Part shown: piece after piece, positions 43,100-52,270 of the stretch
Position numbering within the stretch: the stretch's first letter is position 1
How the letters are laid out: every line of letters begins with the position of its first letter
Assembly (NCBI GenBank): GCA_001600415.1
Contig: BCJX01000008.1
Coordinates: forward strand, 867,679 to 931,678
Direction: 5' to 3'
DNA length: 64,000 bases
Origin: Pascua guehoae
Taxonomy: Eukaryota; Basidiomycota; Tremellomycetes; Trichosporonales; Trichosporonaceae
Notes under the pieces: generated by a model
Database searches by the model: none
The model's input: the letters and a program-made list of their open reading frames with translations, nothing else
Told to the model about the DNA's origin: nothing
Translations under genes and position numbers: made by a program

Positions 43100-43325
43100 G
43101 TAAGCTAGTCCTGATCGCCGAGGGGGCTGATCAATGCCGGTGATCGTCGTAGATGGCGATTCACACGTTCGGCGTCGCCGTTCGTCTGTCGCAGTGCAGT
43201 TGTCATTATGAGTGGCCCCACGTGATCCATAGTCGCCGACGCCAATCCAGTTTGGTTGCCGAGAATGGGCTCCGAAACGGCCGAGTGGGGGCCCGGCGCC
43301 GGCGTCACCATGATTTGTTGCCAAC
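43100..43325 (-). pseudogene. Ty3/Gypsy-type integrase relic
   Basis: A minus-strand frame reads GPHSAVSEPILGNQ, then ASATMDHVGPLIMTTALRQT and NGDAERVNRHLRR. It matches the end of the integrase core of Ty3/Gypsy elements (D-x-GP-x-F...W...LG...TA-x-R/HPQT-(N/D)G-x-x-ERVN). The first catalytic residues and the flanking domains are missing, and sequence on both sides does not continue the domain. It is a decayed fragment, separate from the truncated element at 9-15.6 kb and in opposite orientation. Confidence 0.45.
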
Positions 43326-43785
43326 GGCTTCGGACTTCCGGAAATCCGGAGCCGTTTGCCTCTGCGCAGGCACGGGGGTTGCATCCCTGATGTCATCGTG
43401 CCTCGACAACGACCGAGGTGGACACGGCGTTGGTGCATTCAAGTCGGAGTTGTCAGACCACTGGGAATAGGGAGTAGAAGCGAGACTGCTCCGTTGAGCT
43501 CGGCCGCACGCGATGTTGAGCAAGGACACTCTCGACATCAATCAGGTGGTACAGGCTGGAAGCAGTGCATCATGAAACTTCTAGCATATCATGCTCAAAT
43601 GCAACAATCTTTTTTTTTTTTCCAGTTTGCACATCAAGGACTACGACCTTGAGACAAGGACGGAGGGGCCCCTAGATTTCCTGCATTTCCTGTATGACAC
43701 TCTGCGTGCATGCGACCGAGCTCAACATGGCAGTCTCAATACTTTCCGGTCGTACAAAGGCCGACAGAAAGGTTGCACATCACCC

Positions 43786-44135
43786 TAGGCGGACGTGAGG
43801 GTACCTTGCGGAACCCTGCACCACCCTCCCATATTCATTTCACCAACCACCCAACTTGAAGACGTGATTATTCAACAACCATTGAAGCTATGCATAAGCT
43901 CTCACCACCATCACGCGCAGCTGAAAGAGAACTTTAACAGAGTATGTGATTGATCCATCTATGATAAAGATACTGCAAGCTAGTCACCAATCTGGCCATC
44001 ATGAACCATTTTGACTGTGATGCCATGCACAGTGGCTTTTCGCATTGGACAGGCTTCTGGCCCATTGGAAAGGTGTACTTTTTTTCGGTGGCGTTAGTAC
44101 GCGTGTGTGCAACCTTTCAGACGGCCATTGTACTT
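43786..44135. repeat. Dispersed repeat, copy 1
   Basis: The blocks GGGTACCTTG-GGAACC-TGCACCACCCTCC, ATTATTCAACAA, AAGCTCTCACC, GTGGCTTTTC, GGCCCATTGGA-AGGTGTACT and GTGTGCAACCTT-GACGGCCA occur in the same order and orientation as at 47363-47700. The spacing is nearly identical (offset about 3,570 bases). An upstream block GGCAGTCTCAATACTTTCCGGTCGT (43727-43752) is found downstream in the other copy. Confidence 0.75.
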
Positions 44136-44476
44136 GTCCCACGATGCGTCTCGCGCAGTTCAATGCGGACCGCATTCCCCTTCGAGGTCGTGCTAGCGTC
44201 GTGAACTCACTAGCAAGGTGCGAAAATCGACCTCTGATATGGGTAACCATAATCTCAACTGCACAACGGCGCACAGGGGCAGGCGAGCACTTGGCAGAAC
44301 AATTATTGCATTCAAAACGCACTGCCGCGGCGCAAAAACCAACAGCACGACCAATTATCGACCCTCACTGAAAGTGTACTCTACCAGTGCCCCACTCCCA
44401 TGTCCCGGTTCCAGCTCGTCCACACCCCATCCTAGGGAACGTGAGGGGCTAGGCGCAAGTGCAAACGCGTCTGCTT

Positions 44477-45487
44477 TTACAGAATGAGCGCGACGGCAGC
44501 AGCGCCGACAAGAGCGCCGACCGAGACGCCGAGGGAGCCCGCACCGCTGCCAGGGGTGGCGGACGGGGTCGCCGAGGCGTTCGTGCTGTTGTCACCGTCC
44601 GTCGCCGAGGGGCTGGTCGCGCCGTCAGTACCGCTCGCAGCGGCACCGTCTGTCGTGTCAGGCGCGGCGGTGGGGGGTTCGGCCGAGGCGGTGGGCGAGC
44701 CCCATGGGCGCATCTCAAACGCCTCGGATGTGGCGAAAACGACTGCAAGTAAGTAAAGGTCAACGGGAGGGGGCGTAGTGGGGAATGGGGAGGAAGTGAC
44801 ATACGCGAGGGGTCGTTGTAGTGGGTAAACTTGATAACGTAGCCCGGGCCAGGGTTGGCGCGCGTGCTGGGCGTCAGCGTCGCTAACACTGGAAGCACGT
44901 GGCTGTGAGGCATCTGTGATTCGACAAGTTTCCAGGCAGCAAAGTGCCAACCTTATTGTCGCCTGCAGTGTAGGCTCCGTCCAAGGTCTTGAGGAACTAC
45001 TCCGAGTAACACCACGGAGCACTAGGCGGGCCACCACTCACCTCCAAAGGGTCATAGTCTGGTCACTTGTGCGAACTGAGATAGGTCAGTGCAACTCCTC
45101 GTGTAGAGACATGACTCACTGAATCCCTTCATGAGCTCATCCTCGGCCATAATGTTGTTGTCCGGGTGCGAGATGTAGATGCTGAACGCGTCCGGCGACG
45201 TGCCCGTCCACGAGAGCGTGTTGTTCGTGTTGGTGACCCCTGCGGGTGTCAGTGCCCCCCCCCTGTCAGTTCAGAGCGTGCTTACACCAGAAGGACGACG
45301 AGGGCTGGGTGATCTGGATGTTGGAGGTCGTGAACGTCGACCCGGGAGCTGCGGCCGAGGTCGTCTGCGACGAGGCGTCGACGGCAGACGCGTCCGACGG
45401 CTGGGCGGCGTCGGTCGAGGCGGCGTCCTCGGACTGAGCAAAGACGAGGAGCGGCGCGAGAAGGAGCGAGAGGGCGAGGCGGACCAT
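44477..45487 (-). CDS. Kre9/Knh1-like N-domain GPI-anchored cell-wall protein
   Basis: The protein starts with a signal peptide (MVRLALSLLLAPLLVFAQ) and a Ser/Ala/Asp-rich stretch. A Kre9/Knh1-like beta domain follows: IQITQPSSSF, then, across an intron (donor at 45285), WWVTNTNNTLSWTGTSPDAF and IYISHPDNNIMAEDELMKG. At least two further introns follow. The last exon reads NDPSRVVFATSEAFEMRPWG, then a Ser/Thr/Ala-rich stalk and a hydrophobic C-terminus (GVSVGALVGAAAVALIL) typical of GPI signals. Proteins of this kind act in beta-1,6-glucan or general wall organisation. A TTTATAT element lies about 125 bases upstream (45611-45618). The exact middle exons were not fixed. Confidence 0.75.
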
Positions 45488-46519
45488 GATGAGCGAGTGG
45501 GGGTTACACAGTGAACGGAAACCGGAGCAAGCAAACGAGTCATGAAACGAACGATGAGAGTAAGTATGCAATGTGCGTTTGGGGGGGTACCTGTGTCTGG
45601 GCGGGCGAGGCGGCATATAAAGCCCCCGTCGGTATCCTGATTGTTATCCCAGCGCAGCTCGTCACGATCAGTTGACCTGTTCTCGGCGCCAAGACGCCAA
45701 GACTCAAACATGTCGCACTTGTAAGATACCCCGCCGCCGCAGCAGCAGCAGCGAGGGGTCAGAACTGCGCCAAGGTCGCCCGTGAGCCATTATGGTTTAG
45801 TCTGGTCTTACGCAATCTGGTCAAAAGGACGCCTTGCCGGTTCTGTACCGTAGTGCGGAATCGGGGTTGTCCCCGTGGTGGCCCAAGTACAGGCATGAAG
45901 GAGAAGACACCAAAAGTCGCAACACCTTGTGATCAGGTGGTTTCATTAACTGGAGTGGGCGGGTGGAGGCATGCCGTAAACATGGTGTTTGTGCCTATAC
46001 TTCGTCATGGGTCCAGGCACCTGAGACATTTATCTCGCGTCCCTGCCCAGCCTGGTTGCTTGTTTGGGTTTCGACAGTTGTTCAGAGCGGTCAGCCACAT
46101 TTCCCATGGCCCAATTGGTCGTGGGGCTCTGTGCAATGTTCAGAGATGCATACATACCCCACGTTCGAGGTGGCTGGCTGTCGTTCTCAATTTGATTTCT
46201 GTCTGCGCACAACTGGCCAACCGGAAATCTTGGCTACATGGGGCAGCGATTATGAAACTGACGCGCAGGTGACGATGAAGTCGCAGTCGTTCGGACATTT
46301 GACCCAATAAGGGTCCGTTACTCTCGAGTGGCCTATGCGTTTGCCTCCCTTCCGACTGGGTGTGCGACTCGGTGCGAAGCGAACTTGTTGGGCGTGCCAA
46401 GAGGTTTGAGGGGGTAGGTTGGCATCGCGTCAAACGCGTGCGACGCTACTGGCGCGCCTAGGATACGACGCGTGCCACGGGTGGAGACGCGTGGTGTTGG
46501 TGTCTTTCAAAGCTCTGCC

Positions 46520-46830
46520 TCAGTGGAGCAGACCGGAGGAGTCCGCAATAGTAGGCAGCCCACATGCACTGATCAACGCTGCGGTCGCAATAGTGTTACC
46601 CTGTGCGCAGCATGAGCAATGTGGCTTGATGCAACGTGGTGTAATGAGCGATAGAGCGATGTGTAGAATAAATGCGCGCAACCGAGCATATGCAGCGTAT
46701 GGCGGCGGCTCGAGGCGACGGCGTGTGCGTGCACGCACAAGCGTACGAGCTCGCGAGGCTTGAGTCCCTACACTACAGGTGTGTCCGAAAAGTCATGAGA
46801 CTGCCACATTAAGCTTGGGTACGCGCACAG
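46520..46830 (-). mobile_element. Possible Tc1/mariner-like relic (terminal sequence plus helix-turn-helix scrap)
   Basis: Read on the minus strand, GTCTCATGACTTTTCGGACACACCTGTAG (46777-46805) resembles mariner-type terminal repeats, which often contain 'TTTTCGGACA'. Just inside it a 72-codon frame includes AQGNTIATAALISACGLPT, compatible with the first helix-turn-helix of such transposases. A perfect 16-bp palindrome TGTGCGTGCACGCACA (46724-46739) lies between. No catalytic DDE part and no second terminus were found. This is a weak call. Confidence 0.25.
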
Positions 46831-47362
46831 TCCGTTGTACAAGGAGGCGCGCGAGACAGGTGGGATACAACAAGCAAGAAACAGCAGTGGGTCCACTTGT
46901 CGTGCCATTGCAGTGAGTGTCCATGCGCAACTTCGCCTGGACTGAGCTCAAAGTGGCTGTCTCGAGACTGTCGGGACGCACCTGTACAATGGTCGTGACA
47001 CTCAGCAATATCCTTGCAAACGCTCGCTCCGCTTCCACATGCGACTTCAACTCAATCGGCCAACCAACGACTGTACTACATCACTGCCGCTTGCACCACC
47101 TCGTCAGTGGGCCTGATGTTGAACCTGGTCAATTCGGCGATGATATGTACAGGTGCGATCGGAAAGTATTGGGGCAGCCACATTGAACTCCGTTTCGCGC
47201 ACGGCTTCTCTCCAGGGCTGTGCGCAGTAACTGTAGGGTACAACTTGCAAGAAATGCTATCAAATGGGACGCGATGCCACATATCATACCATTGGGTGGA
47301 TCCAGCCGCAGTCCACGCACATTCTCCCATACAGCGACCGTCTTAAAGGTTGCATATAATTC

Positions 47363-47700
47363 CTCGATTTGCACTAGGGTACCTTGGGGGGAACCTGCAC
47401 CACCCTCCAGTACCCATATCGCCTATTGTCAAACCTCGAGATGCAATTATTCAACAATCAATCACTGAAGCACTCCACAAGCTCTCACCGTTAATACCCG
47501 TATCTAAAGAGAGCTTTGAGAGAGGATACATTTACCCCACTCATGGTAGAGGGAGAGCGCAACTGACCACTATGCACCTTTTGTTGATGTGATGCACCGT
47601 GGCTTTTCACAATGGACGGGCCTCTGGCCCATTGGATAGGTGTACTGTTTCAATCGCGGGGTTTGTATGTGTATGTGCAACCTTCACGACGGCCACCGTA
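47363..47700. repeat. Dispersed repeat, copy 2
   Basis: Second copy of the repeat at 43786-44135, same strand, diverged by many substitutions and small indels but with the same block order. It is followed by GGCAGTCTCAATACTCTCCGGTCGT (47722-47748), which precedes copy 1. This suggests a longer unit repeated in tandem or circularly permuted. Confidence 0.75.
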
Positions 47701-48607
47701 CACTCAAGCTTGGAGTGGCAGTCTCAATACTCTCCGGTCGTGCTTGTACAAGGGAGCATCGGCGGTTGTAGATATCCTCGGCGAATATATAACCCAATCT
47801 TTAACTACACTACCGCACATCCTCACATTGCTACCCCCAATCGACTCGAACGTCTACCACTCGGCACTCCTGTCTCTCCCCCCACAATCCTCATCGCAGA
47901 CAATGAGAAGGAAGGTGCTTGAGCACCGAACGGTGGGCCCTGCTTTGAGACTAAAATGAGCCCACATAGTCTTTGAATAATGGCTGGAGACTCACCCGTC
48001 CGGCTCCAGCATTGGGGTCGTGCGAAGAAAAGAATGATGATGCCTTCAATTCGGGAGCCTCACTCGATCGGCATGGAGACGATATCTCCAATAGGGAAGC
48101 ACTCATCGTTCTCTTTGAGACCAGCATCCAGCATTCGGTACTCTCACTTCATATAATCAGGTTATACCCCAGGGAACCATCGGAGATTCGGGGATGGAGG
48201 AATCGGCGTGTAGGATACTATAGACATGGTTGACGATCACTCAATGGCCGGGATTTTGAGCCCCGCATTGGAAACTAGCTCGGCAAAAGCTTGGGAAAGT
48301 CCTAAGACATACGCATGGATGGCTGCTGAGTCCCCAGACTCCGACAGTTTGTGAGGGGAGTTGCAACCTTCTGACAGAAGTCACACGGCAGTGACGTACA
48401 AGCATAAAAACTGAAGCGAAAATACTCCCTGGTAACAGAAGGAATACATGTGCTGAGTTCGTCTACTGTATGTGCCCCTTTCGGCGGATACTGTGGCATG
48501 GGCGTCAACCGAACAGAACAGCATGATTCCAAGTAGGGGCATCGAAACACTGCGGGAACAGTGGAGCGCATTCGAGCGTTTGTCGTGGACAGCGCGAACC
48601 TCCCAGA

Positions 48608-48702
48608 GGCAATGTGGCGGAGTGGTTAACGCGGTTGACTAGAATGGTACAATTCTACATCAACTTCCTTCGGGAGCGCAGGCTCGAATCCTGTCATTGT
48701 CG
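48608..48702 (+). tRNA. tRNA-Ser(AGA) with 14-nt intron
   Basis: The acceptor GGCAATG pairs with CATTGTC (one G·U). The D arm is GGCGGAGTGGTTAACGC. The anticodon stem is GTTGA/TCAAC with loop CT-AGA-A interrupted by the intron TGGTACAATTCTAC. A long variable arm (TTCCTTCGGGAGCG region) marks a type II tRNA. The T arm is GCAGG-CTCGAAT-CCTGT; its first loop base is C instead of the usual T54. A T5 run follows at about 48712. The TAGAA around the anticodon can pair with TTCTA in the intron, as expected for splicing. The unusual T loop raises the chance of a pseudogene. Confidence 0.8.
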
Positions 48703-49034
48703 CGGTTCTCCTTTTTAGTGTTGTAGTTGGGAAAAAGGGAACAGCGGTGGAGAGGGGATGGGGGATGCTGAGCCAAGTGGGCTGAGTAACATGAAGACCT
48801 GTTTGAGTAAGCGTAAGTGGATCAATTGCCTTGCCATTTCAGTTGTCATTGCTTGTCATACGTCGTACCACTGTCAGCCGTAGAGGACGATGCTGAACGT
48901 GCATCAGGAGAGGATCCCACATGCCGCACCAGCCAAGAGCTGGCATACTAAGCAAGGAGGCACGAAGGACCCAAGCCAAGGACACAACAAATCCATTCAT
49001 CCATACAGGGATCACATCCAGCTTGCCCTCTTAC
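48703..49034. other. Spacer between tRNA-Ser and class II aldolase gene
   Basis: Contains the Pol III terminator and the 3' flank of the downstream minus-strand gene. No gene is seen. Confidence 0.5.
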
Positions 49035-50243
49035 TCAGTTCTTGTAGTCACCGCCCGTCTTCTCGTCAATCCACTCGTACAGCTCCTGAGCCTGGCGATA
49101 CGCCTCGTCCTCGCTCCCATACGCGCCAAAGACGGCATCAATATCGGCGTCGGCGAGGACGCCCGCGGCGCCGCCGCCCGCGGCATCGCTCTCGAGCTGG
49201 GCCTGGCACAGGTTCTCCAGACGGACAAAGTACGCGACGGCGGCGTCCACGCTCGATGCGGCCGTGAGGAGGCCATGGTTCTGCAGAATCACGCCCTTGC
49301 CGTCGTCGCCGAGGGCCTCGCAGATGTTGATACCCTCCTGGTCGTCGAGGACGACGCCGCCAAAGTTTTCGTACAGCTTGACCGTGTTGCCGTATTGTGC
49401 GCCCTCTGGTGTGTTAGCGGGGGGACGGGCAGATTGTGTGTTTCGTCATCATGTCTAACGCCTCCTGTGCTTTCCTCGTCACTATTCGCCCGGGGTCTGA
49501 AGCCGCTTGCTCCAACGGCCCACGCCTGTGGTGGGACACAGGCGAGAGGTTGATCACGGCAACGACTTCATGGATGATACGTCATCATGATCCAGGCGCG
49601 CCGCATCCCAGCGCCATCACACACACACGCACCATAGCTCGCCAGGTCAATGTTACGCCCCAAACACGCAAACGCCCGGCCATAGTAGCTGTGGCTGTGG
49701 GCGGCCGCGTGAATGTCGGCGCGCGTCCGGTGGATCGAGCCGTGGATGGCAAACCCGGCGGCGTTGACGACCTGGCCAAAGCCCGGCCGGCCGCCCTCGA
49801 GAATCTTGCCGTCGTGGTCCACGAGAAGGAGGTCAGACACGGTGATGTGGTCAAACGCGACGCCGAAGGGGTTGACCCAGAATGCGCTGCGGGGTTAGTT
49901 TGGATACTCCACAAAGCGCTGTCGCAGGGCACGGCAAATGAACACAAACTGCAGCTCGACTCACTGCGGGTTGATTACGTCGCGCACACTAATGTGGCCC
50001 GCGACACCCTCGTCAAAGCCCAGCTCGGCAAAGATCCTAAACGCGCCGGCGAGGCGCTCCTTGAGGTGCTTTTGCTGCTGCGTCAGTCGTTACTTCCTCA
50101 GGTAGTATTCAAGGCGGCCCAGAGTGCCAAACACCCACGAGCTTCTTCTTCTCCTCCAACGATGCGTCGGGGGCACCGCGGAGCTTGAGCACGTTGGTCG
50201 GCTGCGTGGTCGTCGTGGTGGACGCAGAGGTGGATGCTGTCAT
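49035..50243 (-). CDS. Class II aldolase/adducin-domain protein with complete metal site
   Basis: Four exons (50243-50139, 50077-49965, 49886-49633, 49405-49035) give 280 aa. The domain starts with [21 protein letters not shown] and continues [51 protein letters not shown] and [20 protein letters not shown]. The His-x-His (HSHS) and the later Asn-His-Gly carry the zinc-binding histidines of FucA/AraD-type aldolases and related decarboxylases. The fungal cytosolic group with this layout has no agreed substrate, so only the fold and metal site are predicted. The acceptor of intron 1 is CAGCAG (NAGNAG), allowing one Gln more or less. It is head to head with a paralogue (50890-52270) that has lost these histidines. 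Confidence 0.88.
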
Positions 50244-50889
50244 GATGTTGGCGGTTCTGGGAGGGGGTGTGAAGGGAGGGGGGTTCTGGAGGTTCTGAGT
50301 AGTGGAGAGCGATTCCAAGTTGGAGGTTTTGAGTGTGGTCAGGTCCTGTTGTGGCCTTTGCTCTTGTCGACAGCGTGAGAGCAATGATGAAATGGTGCAT
50401 GTTGTCGACAGATGCTGACTGTTAGTAGTGCCACCACTCGCGAATGTTGCATTACCGGGGTCCGGTGGCCGATCGGCGGATGCGACCGGCTACTGTTACT
50501 GCCTGGAGGAATGTCGGCGGAGGTTGGGTTCGAGACGAGGCGCGGGGGTCCCCAACAAGCAGCCCATCATCGGGCCGGTAATGCACCTGCGCCCCACAGC
50601 AGTGGGCCCCCGGCCGGCGCCCTGAGGTTGCTGCTCGGCGGCTCGGCGGATCGGCGTTGGCCGTCGTATCCAGTCGCAGATGGTCATCTAGGCTCCCTCT
50701 GCGGGGCCCGGTTGAATTGCCGATAAGCCGGTGCAACCACCCCCATGGCAACAGTTGGTCAAGAACAGCACTCGTCACGAACAACACTTAGTGAACAACA
50801 ACGATCACTTGGTCAAGAACAACACCCACTTGGTTAAGAACAACACTTGACCACCTTGCCTCTCCCAACTCTCTGCTCCATCACCAACC
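50244..50889. promoter_or_regulatory. Shared divergent promoter of the two aldolase-family genes
   Basis: A 646-base region between two genes read away from each other. It holds a GC-rich half (50450-50750) and, close to the plus-strand gene, a run of short repeats (listed separately). No open frame with features is present. Co-regulation is an inference from the head-to-head layout. Confidence 0.5.
50755..50852. repeat. Short imperfect tandem repeats (TTGGTCAAGAACAACAC)
   Basis: Copies of the unit TTGGTCAAGAACA(G/A)CAC, with the variants GTCACGAACAACACTTAGTG and TTGGTTAAGAACAACAC, repeat about every 20-28 bases over four units directly upstream of the 50890 start. Confidence 0.8.
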
Positions 50890-52270
50890 ATGTCCCAGAC
50901 CTCTGCCGAAGCACAATCCGCCACCGTGGCCACGGCCGACGGCAAGACGCGCCCGCGCGTGGGCAAGTTCAAGGGCATGAACCTGCCCCAGTTCGAGGTG
51001 AGCTGGACGAGCACGACGGCTCGCGAGCGAGCACGAGTGCCGGCCTCGTTGGCCTGAGGGGTGTGGGAATACTGACACCCGGTACAGAGCCCCGAAGCAC
51101 ACCAGGCACATGTCAAGCGCCGGTTGGCGATGGGCGCGCGTATCGTCGACGACCGCGGGTGGGGGATTGCGTGCGCTGCGGGCCTCTCGGCGCGCGACCC
51201 AATCAAGGAGGATCTCGTGTGGGTCGTGCCCCGCGGCAAACCGCTGTGTGCCGTGCGCACTGCCGACCTTGTCGGTGTCGACTTGCAGGGGAACGTCGTC
51301 GAGAAGGGCGAGAGCGGCAAGCCTGGTGAGTGGTAGTTGGGGAGGATGGGGGGNNNNNNNNNNNNNNNNNNNNNNNNNNNNNNNNNNNNNNNNNNNNNNN
51401 NNNNNNNNNNNNNNNNNNNNNNNNNNNNNNNNNNNNNNNNNNNNNNNNNNNNNGGAATGTAGCGCGCGAGTCCGGCATGAGGGAGGGAACTGGTGCTATA
51501 CCACTGCGACAGCGGCACACTGGGTCCTCGCCCTCGCCCCCCTCTCATCGCACACACAGGGCGGTATTGGCCGTGCTGGATGACGTGCACCGTCTCCTGC
51601 GCCATTGTAGCCTACTTGCACCGTCACATGTGGCATTGTAGCCGTCTGTGCTCGTGGTGGCCATGCCCATCCTTTCCTACATCTCCGCTGACACGCCCAG
51701 TGGACCCCGAATGGCTCCCCCTCCACCTGGCCGTGTACCGCGTCCGCCCCGACGTCAGCGGCATCGTGACCGCAAACACGCCGCACGGCCGTGCCTTTTC
51801 CATGACGGGCGCGCAGCTCAAGATGCTCTCGCAGGACGCGTGTGCCTACTACAAGACCGTCCACGAGCTGGCGTTTGCAGACAGCGTCGGCGCCCGGATT
51901 GACGATGCGAAAATCGCCGCCGCGCTCAAGGACGACGGCAAGGCGCTGGTCCTCAAGAACCGCGGCCTGCTGTGCTGCCAGAGCACGATTGAGGGTGCCG
52001 TCGGGAGCCTCATCCAGCTCGAGAGCCTGTGTGGGAACCAGCTCCTGGCCGAGGCGGCCGCGAGGGGGCGCGGTGGTCAGGTGGTCACGATTGGCGATGA
52101 GGAGGCTAGCGTGAGTCCTAGAGCGCCCCATGGGGCAGAACTAGAACCAGGGGGCGTATGGCTGACAACCACAGTTTACGTATAACAATACCGGACTCGA
52201 CCCCCACCAGTGGTTCAAGGCGCGTCCGTACTTCGCGCGCGTCGAGAGGCGCCTCGGCACGGTTATCTAG
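50890..52270 (+). CDS. Class II aldolase/adducin-fold paralogue lacking metal-binding histidines
   Basis: Four exons (50890-50997, 51088-51325, 51701-52110, 52175-52270) give 283 aa, with all junctions in phase. The segments QAHVKRRLAMGARIVDDRGWG, ACAAGLSARDPIKEDLVWVV, PEWLPLHLAVYRVRPDVSGIV, ANTPHGRAFSMTG and KALVLKNRGLLCCQS follow the same order as in the neighbour 49035-50243. The histidines are replaced: GHIS becomes [14 protein letters not shown] becomes NTPHGRAF with Thr and Asn at the metal positions, and QNHGLL becomes KNRGLL. The fold is likely kept but not zinc chemistry, as in adducin heads and other non-enzymatic members. Intron 2 contains a 100-N assembly gap, so its length is unknown and extra sequence could hide there. 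Confidence 0.8.
51354..51453. other. Assembly gap (100 N)
   Basis: Exactly 100 N, the usual placeholder for a scaffold gap of unknown size. It falls within an intron of the degenerate aldolase-fold gene, after a G-rich stretch (GGGGAGGATGGGGGG). Confidence 0.98.

Larger units (their letters stand above)
42872..44476. other. Repeat-rich intergenic region with element relics
   Basis: This holds a short direct repeat (GGATCACT, three copies near 43032-43060), an integrase-like relic on the minus strand, a T-run (43609-43620), and one copy of a dispersed repeat. No intact gene. Confidence 0.5.
45488..48607. other. Gene-poor repeat region before tRNA-Ser
   Basis: About 3.1 kb without a supported gene. 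It contains a possible mariner-like end (46500-46830), internally similar segments at 46790-46940 and 47150-47330, and copy 2 of the dispersed repeat. It seems to be a decayed transposon area. Confidence 0.5.
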
